Source: Lachnospiraceae bacterium (lineage in GTDB: Bacteria; Bacillota; Clostridia; Lachnospirales; Lachnospiraceae). Taken from it: a stretch of DNA of 64,000 nucleotides. The notes under the pieces were generated by a model. The model did not search any database, was not told the origin of the DNA, and saw only the letters and a program-made list of their open reading frames with translations. A program made the translations under genes and the position numbers. Positions 14,867 to 24,593 of this stretch are shown here, in pieces; position 1 is the stretch's first letter, and every line of letters starts with the position of its first letter. The stretch is from positions 1 to 64,000 of the forward strand of contig SVFI01000005.1 in NCBI GenBank assembly GCA_015056905.1, read 5' to 3'.

Positions 14867-15901
14867 CTACTCCTCCATATGTCTTCTTCTAAGCTGTCCG
14901 CAGGCACCGTCGATATCACGCCCCATCTCGCGGCGAACGGTCACTTGTACTTTATTACGCTCCAGCTTTTCTTTGAACGCATACACATACTTCATGTCCG
15001 GCGCTACGTAATCACGTTCCTTAATCGGATTGACCGGAATGAGATTCACATGGCATCCGAGTGGTTTTGCCAGTGCTGTCAGTTCATCCAAATCCTCCTG
15101 CGAGTCATTCACGCCTTTTACCATACTGTACTCAAATGTAATACGCCGCCCTGTCACATCCGCATAGTTTTTGCAGGCAGGCATCAGTTCCTCAATGCTG
15201 TACTTGTTTGCAATCGGCATAAGTTTCTGTCTTTTTTCATCCGTTGTTGCATGAAGGCTGAGTGCCAGCGTAATTTGCAATCGCTCCTGGGCCAGTGCAT
15301 ACATCTTCGGCACAAGACCGCAAGTAGAAACCGTAATGTTTCTCTGACTGATATTGAGACCGTTCTCGTCTGTCAGCATGCGCAGAAAGACAAGCAGGTT
15401 ATCGTAATTATCCAAAGGTTCCCCGGTTCCCATCACGACGACGTTGGATACCCGCTCACCCGTCAGGCGTGTAATGGCGTAAATCTGGTCCAGCATCTCC
15501 GACGGCTTTAAGTTTCTCACAAGACCGCCGATCGTTGAGGCACAGAATTTACATCCCATACGACAGCCGACCTGCGAAGAAATACAAACGCTGTTTCCGT
15601 GTTTATATTTCATCCACACGCTCTCCACAACATTGCCGTCCGAAAGCCGGAACAAAAACTTCCGAGTCCCGTCAATCTTTGACTCCTGCTGCCTCACGAG
15701 CTCAAGCGCCGTAAACTCATATTCATTTTTACACCTTTCACGAAACGCCGCCGAAAGATTCGTCATCTCATCAAAAGAGCGAACCAAATGCTTGTGCATC
15801 CACTCATACATCTGCTTTGCCCGGAACTTTTTTTCTCCGAGGCGTTCCACCTCTGCCTGCAATGCAGAAAAATCCAGCGACTTGATATCTGTTTTTTCCA
15901 T
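14867..15901 (-). CDS. rlmN: Dual-specificity 23S rRNA/tRNA adenine C2-methyltransferase
   Basis: RlmN is a radical SAM enzyme that methylates C2 of A2503 in 23S rRNA and A37 in some tRNAs. The cluster-binding motif is CRMGCKFC; a SAM-binding GTGEPLDNYDN follows, and the conserved C-terminal Cys lies in DGACGQLR. At 344 residues from the ATG at 15901 (AAAGGA seven bases upstream) it has normal length. A longer TTG-initiated frame from 15928 is less likely. It lies 39 bases after rsmB. Confidence 0.95.
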   Translation of the reverse strand: MEKTDIKSLDFSALQAEVERLGEKKFRAKQMYEWMHKHLVRSFDEMTNLSAAFRERCKNEYEFTALELVRQQESKIDGTRKFLFRLSDGNVVESVWMKYKHGNSVCISSQVGCRMGCKFCASTIGGLVRNLKPSEMLDQIYAITRLTGERVSNVVVMGTGEPLDNYDNLLVFLRMLTDENGLNISQRNITVSTCGLVPKMYALAQERLQITLALSLHATTDEKRQKLMPIANKYSIEELMPACKNYADVTGRRITFEYSMVKGVNDSQEDLDELTALAKPLGCHVNLIPVNPIKERDYVAPDMKYVYAFKEKLERNKVQVTVRREMGRDIDGACGQLRRRHMEE

Positions 15902-15940
15902 AGTGTTATCCTTTTCACAACAGCGCAAAGCTCTGTTGCA

Positions 15941-17239
15941 TCACTTCATTCGTCTCAGACGCACCATATAAAATCCGTCTGAACCGTCTCTCCCCGGAAG
16001 CATAAGTTTTTCTTCCTCTGCCTCAAACGGGTAACGCTCCACAAACCAATCTTTGTTCTCTTCATTTTCTCCCCGGTTGACTGTACAGGTACTGTACATC
16101 AGTACACCGCCCGGCTTGACATAGCATTGCACTACCGAGAGAATGTCCCTCTGAAGCTGCGCCACCTCTTCAAGCGACTCACCTGTCACACGGTATTTGA
16201 TATCGCTCTTGCGCCCAATCACACCGAGACCTGAACACGGAAGGTCTGCGATAACCACATCCGCCTTCCCCTCCAGCGTCACATCCGACTCTGTCGCATC
16301 CCAGACTTCCGCCGCCATGTTGGCAAGTCCGAGACGCTCTATATTTTCCTCTATCAACGAAACTTTGTACTCTGTCAAATCACGTGCAAGCACATGCCCA
16401 CTGCCGCGAAGCTTGGTCGCCGCATGTGTCGCCTTTCCTCCCGGCGCCGCACAGACATCCGTCACAAAGTCTCCTTCCCTGATATCGGCCATCTCCACAA
16501 CCATGGCAGAGCCAAGGTCCTGCACCACAAATTTCCCTTCCCCGTATCCCGGAATTGCACTTACGCGGTCCACCTTATCCAAATGATAAACATAAGAAAG
16601 TTCCGTACGGGTGACCACAATTCCTTCGGATTCCATTTCCGTTACAAGCGCCTCTCTCTCCTGCTCAGACAACGCTTCACTGATGCGGATGGTCAGCGGA
16701 CGTTTCTCCAGAAACGCTGCCAGCATCTGTTCCGTTTCCTCCGGTGAATACTGCGCAAGCAACAATGTTATGATTTCTTCCGGCATCGAATACATTACGC
16801 TCAGATAGGTAATCTCGTCTGCATTCCGGTCCGGATATGTAATCGTATCCTTTCCCCGCGAAATATTGCGGAGCACTCCGTTCACAAATCCCTTGAGCGG
16901 TGCAAATCCTCTCTTTGCCGCAAGCTTTACACTCTCATTGCAAACCGCCGCGTCCGGAACGCCGTCCATAAAAAGAATCTGATACGTTGCCATCCGAAGC
17001 AATGTGCGAATGAGCGGTTTCATTTTTCTGACCTTTGTCTTGGAAAACTGATCGATGACATAATCAATACGGAGTTTCTGCTCCACCGTTCCCTCGCACA
17101 CACGCTTAATGAAACTCCGCTCCTGTTTTTCGAGAAAAGAATATTTCTCCAGCACTCCCGCCATCACAAGATGGCTGTACTGATTCTTTTCAAGAATCTC
17201 CATCAGTGCATCCAAAATGACTTCTCTTGTATTAGTCAC
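15941..17239 (-). CDS. rsmB: 16S rRNA (cytosine 967-C5)-methyltransferase
   Basis: An N-terminal NusB-like RNA-binding domain (about 1-140) is followed by a SAM-dependent RNA m5C methyltransferase domain. Motifs: SAM-binding DVCAAPGGKATH, the motif IV cysteine in DLPCSGLGV, and the catalytic Cys of motif VI in MYSTCTVNRGENE. Length 432. It overlaps the zinc peptidase gene by 8 bases and belongs to the def-fmt-rsmB module typical of Firmicutes. Confidence 0.95.
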   Translation of the reverse strand: MTNTREVILDALMEILEKNQYSHLVMAGVLEKYSFLEKQERSFIKRVCEGTVEQKLRIDYVIDQFSKTKVRKMKPLIRTLLRMATYQILFMDGVPDAAVCNESVKLAAKRGFAPLKGFVNGVLRNISRGKDTITYPDRNADEITYLSVMYSMPEEIITLLLAQYSPEETEQMLAAFLEKRPLTIRISEALSEQEREALVTEMESEGIVVTRTELSYVYHLDKVDRVSAIPGYGEGKFVVQDLGSAMVVEMADIREGDFVTDVCAAPGGKATHAATKLRGSGHVLARDLTEYKVSLIEENIERLGLANMAAEVWDATESDVTLEGKADVVIADLPCSGLGVIGRKSDIKYRVTGESLEEVAQLQRDILSVVQCYVKPGGVLMYSTCTVNRGENEENKDWFVERYPFEAEEEKLMLPGRDGSDGFYMVRLRRMK

Positions 17240-17939
17240 GTCTGCGTCCTCCGAATAACAAAATCAAACGAAGTAACTGGATAATCGACGCTGCTGCCGC
17301 CGCTACATACGTCATTGCCGCAGCCCGTAGTACTTTCCTTGTCATCGGCACTTCATATTCATCTAAAATATGCTGCTCGCCGAGCAGTACAAGAGCACGT
17401 GACGAAGCGTTAAACTCTACCGGAAGTGTCACAAGCTGGAAAATAACAGCAAAAGAAAATGCAAATATACCAATCTGAATCAAAGTCTGATTATAGCTTA
17501 AAATGCATCCGATTAAAATAAGCGGAATCGCTGCCTTTGAACCGATATTGGATATCGGAACAAGAAGCGAGCGCAGGTTAAGCGGTCCGTATTCCTGCTG
17601 ATGCTGGATGGCATGACCACATTCATGTGCCGCCACACCGATAGCTGCCACGGACCTTGAGTTATATGTGGAGTCTGACAGACGGAGCACCTTATGACTC
17701 GGGTCATAATGGTCTGACAGGTTCCCTCTGACATGCTCAATGCTGACATCATAAATTCCCGCACTGTGCAAAATACGCTCTGCTGCCTGCGCCCCGGTCA
17801 ATCCGCTTGCCGCAAGCACCCTGTTATACTTATTGAATGTTGACTGCACTCTCGCCGAAGCAAACAGCGAAATAATCGCGCAGATAATTACAAGAATATA
17901 GGTTGGATCATAATAATAAAAACCATAACCACCGTACAT
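17232..17939 (-). CDS. Membrane zinc metallopeptidase, YugP family
   Basis: The 235-residue protein has an N-terminal membrane helix, the zinc motif HECGH in GVAAHECGHAIQHQ, and two or three further membrane segments in the second half. YugP-like proteins (family Zn_peptidase_2) are found beside fmt and rsmB in many Clostridia; the substrate is not established. Start and stop are within a few bases of fmt and rsmB, so it is co-transcribed. Confidence 0.88.
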   Translation of the reverse strand: MYGGYGFYYYDPTYILVIICAIISLFASARVQSTFNKYNRVLAASGLTGAQAAERILHSAGIYDVSIEHVRGNLSDHYDPSHKVLRLSDSTYNSRSVAAIGVAAHECGHAIQHQQEYGPLNLRSLLVPISNIGSKAAIPLILIGCILSYNQTLIQIGIFAFSFAVIFQLVTLPVEFNASSRALVLLGEQHILDEYEVPMTRKVLRAAAMTYVAAAAASIIQLLRLILLFGGRRRD

Positions 17940-17944
17940 AAACT

Positions 17945-18886
17945 TTACCTCTTTTCTGACTCAAATGTGATTCCTGTTTCAAACGAATGTCCAAGCATAA
18001 AATCCTTTACACTCATACGCTTCTTTCCCTCTAACTGGATTTCCAGAATGCGCAACATTCCTTCTCCTGTCTGCACGTAAATACTCTCTTTATCTTTTCT
18101 CACAAGCGTTCCAACCGGCAAATCGGAATTCTCCGCTACCGGCTCTGCCCTCCAAATTTTCATCGTCTTATTGTTATAGTATGTGTAAGCACTCGGCCAT
18201 GAATTCAGGCCCCTTACCAGATACCAGATTTCCTTGGCCGATTTGTGAAAATCAATGTTGCCAAGTTCCTTTTTGAGCATCTTGGCATAAGTGCTCTTGC
18301 TCTCATCCTGCTTAACCGGCGTTAGTGTCCCCGCCTCAATCTGAGGAAGCGTTTCAAGCAAAAGCTCACTTCCGGCCTCACAGAGTTTATCAAACAGGCT
18401 CTCTCCCGTATCATCATCCGAAATCGGCACAATCTTCTGCGTCAAAATATCTCCTGTATCGAGTCCCTCATCCATCTGCATAATCGTGACTCCGGTCTCT
18501 TTTTCTCCGTCAATGATGGACCACTGAATCGGCGCCGCACCTCTGTATTTCGGAAGAAGCGATGCATGAATATTGACACAGCCGTATTTCGGCATCGTTA
18601 AAATCTCTTTTGAAAGAATCTGCCCGAACGCTGCCACAACGAATAAATCCGCCTCATACGTCCGAAGCTCCTCCACCGCCTCCGCAGTTTTGATTTTCTC
18701 CGGTTGCAATACGGTAAGCCCCTGAGTCAGCGCATACGCTTTGACCGGCGGAGGAATCAGTTCCTTGCTGCGTCCTTTCGGCTTATCCGGCTGCGTCACA
18801 ACCGCCGTCACCTCATGTCCTGCCTCTATAAGTGTCCGAAGCGGTCCCACAGCAAAATCAGGTGTTCCCATATAAACAATTTTCAT
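17945..18886 (-). CDS. fmt: Methionyl-tRNA formyltransferase
   Basis: Adds a formyl group from 10-formyl-tetrahydrofolate to Met-tRNA(fMet) for translation start. The N-terminal formyltransferase fold has MGTPDFAV, the catalytic region NIHASLLPKYRGAAP and QMDEGLDTGDIL; the C-terminal OB domain binds tRNA. 313 residues, normal. It lies directly after def, whose product removes the same formyl group. Confidence 0.96.
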   Translation of the reverse strand: MKIVYMGTPDFAVGPLRTLIEAGHEVTAVVTQPDKPKGRSKELIPPPVKAYALTQGLTVLQPEKIKTAEAVEELRTYEADLFVVAAFGQILSKEILTMPKYGCVNIHASLLPKYRGAAPIQWSIIDGEKETGVTIMQMDEGLDTGDILTQKIVPISDDDTGESLFDKLCEAGSELLLETLPQIEAGTLTPVKQDESKSTYAKMLKKELGNIDFHKSAKEIWYLVRGLNSWPSAYTYYNNKTMKIWRAEPVAENSDLPVGTLVRKDKESIYVQTGEGMLRILEIQLEGKKRMSVKDFMLGHSFETGITFESEKR

Positions 18887-18889
18887 CTT

Positions 18890-19393
18890 TTATTCCTCTT
18901 CCTCGTCATATTCCTCTTCCTGCTGTACATCAAGAAGCGGTCCATCCACTTTTTCCACATAAAGATGTCCGTCAAGATGTTCAATTTCATGAAGAAGGGC
19001 TCTCGCAAGTAACTCCTCACCCTCTATTATGATTTCCTCCATCTCCTCATTTAATGCTTTTACCTTCGCATAATTCGGACGGGTTACAATTCCGCATTTG
19101 CCAGGAACGGATAAGCAGCCTTCCTGCCCCGTCTGTTCGCCGCTCGTCTCAAGGACCACAGGATTGATAAGTACAATCGGATCTCCCTCACCGTCCGGAC
19201 CGCCGCAATCAATGACGGCAATTCTTTTTAATATACCGACCTGTGGTGCTGCAAGTCCGACACCGCACGCCTCATACATCGTATCGAACATATCATCAAT
19301 CAAGTCCATCGTTCTCGGTGTCATTTCCTTTACTTCTTTGCATGTTTTTTCGAGAATCGGGTCTCCCATCTCTCTGATTTTTCTTAATGCCAT
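18890..19393 (-). CDS. def: Peptide deformylase
   Basis: Removes the N-formyl group from new proteins. The three family motifs are GVGLAAPQVG, EGCLSVPG and the metal-binding HEIEH. The C-terminus is acidic (VQQEEEYDEEEE). I use the ATG at 19393, eight bases after a GGAGG that overlaps the priA stop; a GTG at 19408 is the other option. Length 167 is usual for type 1 enzymes. Confidence 0.95.
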   Translation of the reverse strand: MALRKIREMGDPILEKTCKEVKEMTPRTMDLIDDMFDTMYEACGVGLAAPQVGILKRIAVIDCGGPDGEGDPIVLINPVVLETSGEQTGQEGCLSVPGKCGIVTRPNYAKVKALNEEMEEIIIEGEELLARALLHEIEHLDGHLYVEKVDGPLLDVQQEEEYDEEEE

Positions 19394-19408
19394 TGTCTCT
19401 TCCTCCAC

Positions 19409-21640
19409 TTAATATGACTGAACCGGGTCAAAGTCAAACCATATTTGAACGCCCTTAAAAGCTTCCTCGTTGCCCTCCATCGTGCGTTCTACTACATCCT
19501 TCGTCCTGATCAGCTCTTCTTCCTTTGTGTGCTTTATATAAAGAACCTGTCTGTAACGGTCATTGATTTTACCTATACTCGCCGGTGCAGGCCCGATGAC
19601 GCGCACCGGAATTCTTTCCCTCCTAATGCTCTCCGCAAGGAAACGCGCGCAGCGCTCTGTCTCCGCCTCATCTGCTCCCGACAAAAGAAGTGCCAGCATA
19701 TGGTGTGACGGCGGATAATCCATCAACCTGCGATATGTCATCTCCTCCTCATAAAAGCTGTCATAATCCTGCGCAATGCAATGTTGCAGGCTGTAATGCT
19801 CCGGCTGGTATGTCTGTATAACCGCTTTTCCCTCTTTCGCTCCGCGACCGGCTCTGCCGACTGCCTGCGCCAATAGCTGAAACGTTCTCTCCCCTGCCCG
19901 GTAATCCGAAGCATAGAGAGATAAATCCGCCGCAAGCACTCCGACCAATGTCACGTTTTTAAAATCATGTCCCTTGACAATCATCTGTGTTCCGATGAGA
20001 ACATCCGCCTCACCCGCGGCAAATGCTGCCAAAATAGTTTCATAATCCCCCTTTTTCCGCGTCGTGTCCGCATCCATTCGCAGGACACGCGCCGTTGGGA
20101 ACATCTCCTTTACCTTTTCTTCTATCTTTTCCGTTCCCGCACGAAAACCATAGATATATTTGGAACCGCACTCCGGACATTTGGTTACCTTCGGTGCCTC
20201 GTAACCGCAGTAGTGGCATATCATCCTGTTTTTGTGCTCTGAGAGCGACACATCGCAATGCGGGCATTTCAGTACGTGTCCGCATGCTTTGCACGAGACA
20301 AATCCTGCCACTCCGCGCCGGTTCAAAAACAGCATCATCTGTTCTCCCCTTGAGAACGTCTTTCTCATCTCCTCCTGCAAAAGACGGCTGAACATCGTCA
20401 TGTTCCCGCTTTTAAGCTCCCCTGCCATATCGACAAGCTCCACCTCCGGAAGCTTCGCATCCCCGATTCTCTCCGAAAGCACGTATTTGCGATACTCTCC
20501 TGTTTGCGCCTTATAATTACTCTCCAGAGACGGCGTGGCACTTCCCATAAACACGCAGGCTCCGGTCATCCGGGCAAGCTCCGTCGCCACTTCTCTTGCG
20601 TGATAGCGTGGCATCGCATCGCTTTTGTATACCGGTTCATGTTCCTCATCTATCACAATCAATCCGAGCTCCTTAAACGGAGTAAACAGTGCACTTCTCG
20701 GACCAATCATCACCTTAACTTTACCTTCCTTGGCACGGAGAAACTGGTCATATTTTTCCCCGGCAGAAAGTTTTGAATTCATGACCGAAACAACATCACC
20801 GAATCGCTGATAAAAACGAAGCACTGTTTGATATGTGAGCGCAATCTCGGGAATCAGAACAATCGTCTGTTTTCCACGCATCAGCATTCCTTCGATCAGC
20901 TGCATGTAAATCTCCGTCTTACCGCTTCCCGTTACACCGTGAAGCAGTGCAGGTTTTCGGTTTCCCTCGTCATAATCGCGCAGAAACGCCTCTACAATGC
21001 GTTGCTGCTGCGGTGTCAACTCCTTTTTCTCCGTCCTGCCTTCCGCAAACCGAATTGGATTGCGGTACTCTCTGAACGACTCGACCCTGAGAATCCCCTG
21101 CGCCTCCATACTCTTAATCGTCTGCGGCGAAACGGAAAGCTTACTTGTCAACATACTGTAATTTACCGTTGCTCCCGAAAGCAGCGCTTCCAAAAGCCGC
21201 ACCTTCCCGACTTGCTTCTTTGCCTGTGCCTGCGCCAGACAATCACATGCCACATCCTGTGTCACGACGAGCGACACTTCCTTCTGCATAACAGGCTTCA
21301 TCTCCTGTTTGACAGGAAGTACTGTTTTCATCGCCTGTATCATCGTCCCGCCGTAGCGGTGTTTCATCCAACCTGCGAGCTTAATGCTGCGCGCCTCCAT
21401 CGGAAGATTCTCCGTCACAATCTGCGATAATTCTTTTATTTTTTCTTCCGGATAATCCGGAGTATCTTTAATCTCTACGACATATCCCATGCGCATTTTA
21501 TTTCCGTTTCCGAACGGAAAACGCACACACATTCCGACCTTAAGCTCCGACTTCATCTCGTCCGGAATCCGGTATTGAAACGGACGGTCCACCTTTTCAT
21601 GCGATATATCGATGATTACATCCGCAAATTTATTCTCCAT
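19409..21640 (-). CDS. priA: Primosomal replication restart helicase PriA
   Basis: PriA reloads the replicative helicase at stalled forks. The 743-residue protein has an N-terminal DNA-binding region, Walker A GVTGSGKTEIYM, Walker B DEEH, and a zinc-binding insert with eight cysteines (CKACGHVLKCPHC, CHYCG, CPECG). C-terminal helicase motifs include RAGERTFQLLAQAVGRAGR. Coupled to def on one side and murE on the other (8 bases). Confidence 0.96.
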   Translation of the reverse strand: MENKFADVIIDISHEKVDRPFQYRIPDEMKSELKVGMCVRFPFGNGNKMRMGYVVEIKDTPDYPEEKIKELSQIVTENLPMEARSIKLAGWMKHRYGGTMIQAMKTVLPVKQEMKPVMQKEVSLVVTQDVACDCLAQAQAKKQVGKVRLLEALLSGATVNYSMLTSKLSVSPQTIKSMEAQGILRVESFREYRNPIRFAEGRTEKKELTPQQQRIVEAFLRDYDEGNRKPALLHGVTGSGKTEIYMQLIEGMLMRGKQTIVLIPEIALTYQTVLRFYQRFGDVVSVMNSKLSAGEKYDQFLRAKEGKVKVMIGPRSALFTPFKELGLIVIDEEHEPVYKSDAMPRYHAREVATELARMTGACVFMGSATPSLESNYKAQTGEYRKYVLSERIGDAKLPEVELVDMAGELKSGNMTMFSRLLQEEMRKTFSRGEQMMLFLNRRGVAGFVSCKACGHVLKCPHCDVSLSEHKNRMICHYCGYEAPKVTKCPECGSKYIYGFRAGTEKIEEKVKEMFPTARVLRMDADTTRKKGDYETILAAFAAGEADVLIGTQMIVKGHDFKNVTLVGVLAADLSLYASDYRAGERTFQLLAQAVGRAGRGAKEGKAVIQTYQPEHYSLQHCIAQDYDSFYEEEMTYRRLMDYPPSHHMLALLLSGADEAETERCARFLAESIRRERIPVRVIGPAPASIGKINDRYRQVLYIKHTKEEELIRTKDVVERTMEGNEEAFKGVQIWFDFDPVQSY

Positions 21641-21648
21641 GTAATTTC

Positions 21649-23130
21649 CTATCGTCTGTTTTCCAGTATTTCCGCTATGATGACCCTCTCATCCATCGGA
21701 TACTTCTTTCCTTTGATTTCCTGATAATCCTCATGACCTTTTCCTGCCAGAACAATGACATCTCCCGGCTGTCCGTTATCAATAACATAAGCAATCGCTT
21801 CACGGCGGTCAATGATTTCAACATAGGCTCCGTCGGTCTTTGCCATTCCGACCTTGATATCGTCTATAATCTCCTGCGGTTCTTCATTTCTCGGATTATC
21901 CGAAGTGATAACCGTAAGGTCTGCCAGCTTTCCGCTCACCTCACCCATCTCATATCTGCGGAGTTTCGAACGGTTACCGCCGCAGCCGAACAGACAGACA
22001 AGACGCTTTGGATGATATTCTTTCAGCGTAGTGAGAAGACTCTCCAGTGCCATCGCATTGTGCGCATAATCAATCATGAGCGTAAACTCATCCGATACTT
22101 TCACAAGCTCAATTCGTCCTTTTACCTTTGCATCCAGAACCGCCTCCTGAATCTGCTCTCCTGTCACGCCAAAGTGATGACAGATAGCGATGGCGCAGAG
22201 CGTGTTGTACACACTGAATCTCCCCGGTGCATGCACCTTGACATCCATATTCTCAAGACCGCTCACCTTAAAATCAATACCGAGGAATCCGGCTCCTTGT
22301 ATCAGTTTCAAATCAGAAGCCCTGTAATCCGCCGACTCGCCGAATCCAAACGTCTCCAATTTGCATGTATGTCCTTTGATTACATTTTCATAGTTTTTAT
22401 CATCCGAATTGACAATTCCGACGCGGCACTGACGAAACAGCAAACCTTTGCATCTCATGTAATCGTCAAAATCTTTATGCTCTGCCGGTCCGATATGGTC
22501 AGGTTCAATATTGGTAAAAATACCGATATCAAATACAAACCCCTGTGTCCTGTGAAGCATAAGTCCCTGTGATGAGACTTCCATCACAACGGCCTGACAC
22601 CCTTCCTCCGCCATGCGGGCAAATGTCTCCTGCAAAATATAAGACTCCGGTGTCGTATTGTTAGCAGGAATACACGTCTCTCCAATGACAGTCTCTATCG
22701 TTCCGATGAGTCCCACCTTATATCCTGCGCGCTCCAAAATCGATTTGACAAGATAGGTCGTTGTCGTTTTCCCTTTCGTTCCCGTCACACCGATGACTTT
22801 CAGCTTCTCTGCCGGATGACCGAAAAACGCGGCTGAAATAAATGCCATAGCATATCTGCTGTCCTCCACAAGCAAGATTGTCACATCCTGTGTCAGCACA
22901 TCTTTGATTTCTTCTCTGATGTCTCTCGTCACAACAAGTACCGATGCGCCCTTTTCCACGACATCCGCCGCGTACGTGTGACCATCCGAAACAGCGCCTT
23001 CGATACAGATAAACATGCAGCCCGCAACAGCCTTTCTCGAATCGTACACTACTGCAGAAATATCCTTGTCCGTGCTTCCCTGCAAAATTTCATATGTGAT
23101 TTCACTGAGCAAATCTTTTAACAATGCCAT
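21649..23130 (-). CDS. murE: UDP-MurNAc-L-alanyl-D-glutamate--2,6-diaminopimelate ligase
   Basis: Adds the third amino acid to the peptidoglycan precursor. Mur ligase motifs: ATP-binding GVTGTKGKTTTTYL, NIEPDHIGP, and the DNPRNEEP motif, which in characterised MurE enzymes selects meso-diaminopimelate rather than lysine. About 493 residues. The ATG at 23130 is ten bases from GGAGG, while the upstream ATG is only one base away. It is the first gene of the murE-priA-def-fmt run; the 180-base region upstream holds a terminator but no clear promoter. Confidence 0.95.
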   Translation of the reverse strand: MALLKDLLSEITYEILQGSTDKDISAVVYDSRKAVAGCMFICIEGAVSDGHTYAADVVEKGASVLVVTRDIREEIKDVLTQDVTILLVEDSRYAMAFISAAFFGHPAEKLKVIGVTGTKGKTTTTYLVKSILERAGYKVGLIGTIETVIGETCIPANNTTPESYILQETFARMAEEGCQAVVMEVSSQGLMLHRTQGFVFDIGIFTNIEPDHIGPAEHKDFDDYMRCKGLLFRQCRVGIVNSDDKNYENVIKGHTCKLETFGFGESADYRASDLKLIQGAGFLGIDFKVSGLENMDVKVHAPGRFSVYNTLCAIAICHHFGVTGEQIQEAVLDAKVKGRIELVKVSDEFTLMIDYAHNAMALESLLTTLKEYHPKRLVCLFGCGGNRSKLRRYEMGEVSGKLADLTVITSDNPRNEEPQEIIDDIKVGMAKTDGAYVEIIDRREAIAYVIDNGQPGDVIVLAGKGHEDYQEIKGKKYPMDERVIIAEILENRR

Positions 23131-23320
23131 GTTTTTCATGCCTCCAATGCACTTTTACATAATAAAATATATTACCACATTTACGCTGTTTTGGGTAGCA
23201 ACTATACATTTTCTTTTCTTTTTATACTTTGAACACAATTTGTTCACATTTTCTCTTTATAGTAAAGGACAGATAGTTGAACCACAACTCACTATCTCCC
23301 CCCTCATAAGAATTCATAAA

Positions 23321-23353
23321 GAAAAGAAGTCGGTAATTTACCGGCTTCTTTTC
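23321..23353. terminator. Terminator hairpin after fabV
   Basis: GAAAAGAAG (23321-23329) pairs with CTTCTTTTC (23345-23353), with an inner CGGTA/TACCG stem and a three-base loop. It lies 11 bases after the fabV stop on the minus strand and separates fabV from murE. Confidence 0.75.
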
Positions 23354-23363
23354 TTATGTTCTT

Positions 23364-24527
23364 CTATAAAACTTCAACATCCTGCGTGTAATCCACATTG
23401 TCAAACCCAAATCCGAACAAATGATAGAAATCTTCCCAATATCCGTCCACATCTGCCAGCGTTCGGATATTTTCCGTTGTAATCTGCGCCCAGAGTTCCA
23501 TCACTTCCTTCTGTACATCCTCGCGCATCTCCCAGTCATCCAGGCGGAGCTGTCCTTTTTCATCGACAACCGGCGCATCTACAAAAAGCTTTTCGGTAAA
23601 CAGGCGAACCATCTGCTCGATACATCCCTCATGAATGCTCTTCTCCTTCATTACTTTGTAAAGAACCGAAAAATAAAGCGGTACAATCGGAATCGCGCTG
23701 CTTGCCTGTGTTACAAGTGCTTTGTTGACCGATACGTATGCTTTTACACCTGCATCTTTGTATTTTTCCGTAATCTTCACAGATGATTCGTACAGGTGTT
23801 TTTTTGCCATACCTATGGTTCCCTGATTGTACACCGGGTATGTAAGCTCCGGTCCGATATAGGAATACGCAACTGTCACTGTCTCATCTGCAAGCACATC
23901 TGCTTCCTTTAACGCATCCATCCAGTCCATCCAGTCCTCACCGCCCATCACTTTGACAGTGCTTTCCACTTCCTCCTGTGTTGCCGAAGGAATCGTCACC
24001 TCAGACACGACATCGGTATCAACATTCCACGACTTCTCCGTAAACGCATATCCCGTTGTCTTGAGCACAGACTGGTATACCGTTCCGTCTGCTGCCGTAC
24101 GTCTCGGCGCTGCCAGCGAATATACAACCATGTCCACCTTACCTAAATCTTCTTTTATCACACGGATAGCTTCATCCTTTATTTCCTTAGAAAAAGCGTC
24201 TCCGTTGATGGTCTTTGCATAGAGTCCGTCCTCTTGTGCAAATGACTCAAATGCTCTTGTATTGTAAAATCCCGGCGTTGCCGTACGCTTTCCGCTCGCC
24301 CGGCGCTCAAACATAATTCCGAGTGTCGCCGCACCGCCCGCGTAGGCTGCACTAATGCGCGATGCCAGACCATATCCGGTAGAGGAACCGATAACAAGCA
24401 CCTTCTTCGGACATCCTTCCTTTGCATGCGCCTTGGCATATGCTATCTGTCGCTTTACACTTTCCTTACATCCTTCCGGATGCGCTGTAATACATATAAA
24501 TCCCTTTACCTTAGGTTCTACTACCAT
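23364..24527 (-). CDS. fabV: Trans-2-enoyl-CoA/ACP reductase, FabV type
   Basis: Reduces enoyl thioesters with NAD(P)H in fatty-acid synthesis or butyrate-type metabolism. The 387-residue protein has the FabV start (VVEPKVKGFICITAHPEGC), the long nucleotide-binding loop VLVIGSSTGYGLASRI and the substrate segment GPELTYPVYNQGTIGMAKKHL. The catalytic Tyr-x8-Lys spacing (Y-PVYNQGTIGMA-K region) is compatible with the family. It stands alone between recJ and a terminator. Confidence 0.93.
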   Translation of the reverse strand: MVVEPKVKGFICITAHPEGCKESVKRQIAYAKAHAKEGCPKKVLVIGSSTGYGLASRISAAYAGGAATLGIMFERRASGKRTATPGFYNTRAFESFAQEDGLYAKTINGDAFSKEIKDEAIRVIKEDLGKVDMVVYSLAAPRRTAADGTVYQSVLKTTGYAFTEKSWNVDTDVVSEVTIPSATQEEVESTVKVMGGEDWMDWMDALKEADVLADETVTVAYSYIGPELTYPVYNQGTIGMAKKHLYESSVKITEKYKDAGVKAYVSVNKALVTQASSAIPIVPLYFSVLYKVMKEKSIHEGCIEQMVRLFTEKLFVDAPVVDEKGQLRLDDWEMREDVQKEVMELWAQITTENIRTLADVDGYWEDFYHLFGFGFDNVDYTQDVEVL

Positions 24528-24593
24528 ATTTGTAATCTCCTTCGCTGTTATCTAAGGACCAGTATAACATAACTTTGAATATCAAACAAATAT

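Noticed and set aside
23140..23320. Promoter for murE
   Set aside because: TTGCTA and TAATAT boxes exist but are 21 bp apart, too far to claim.
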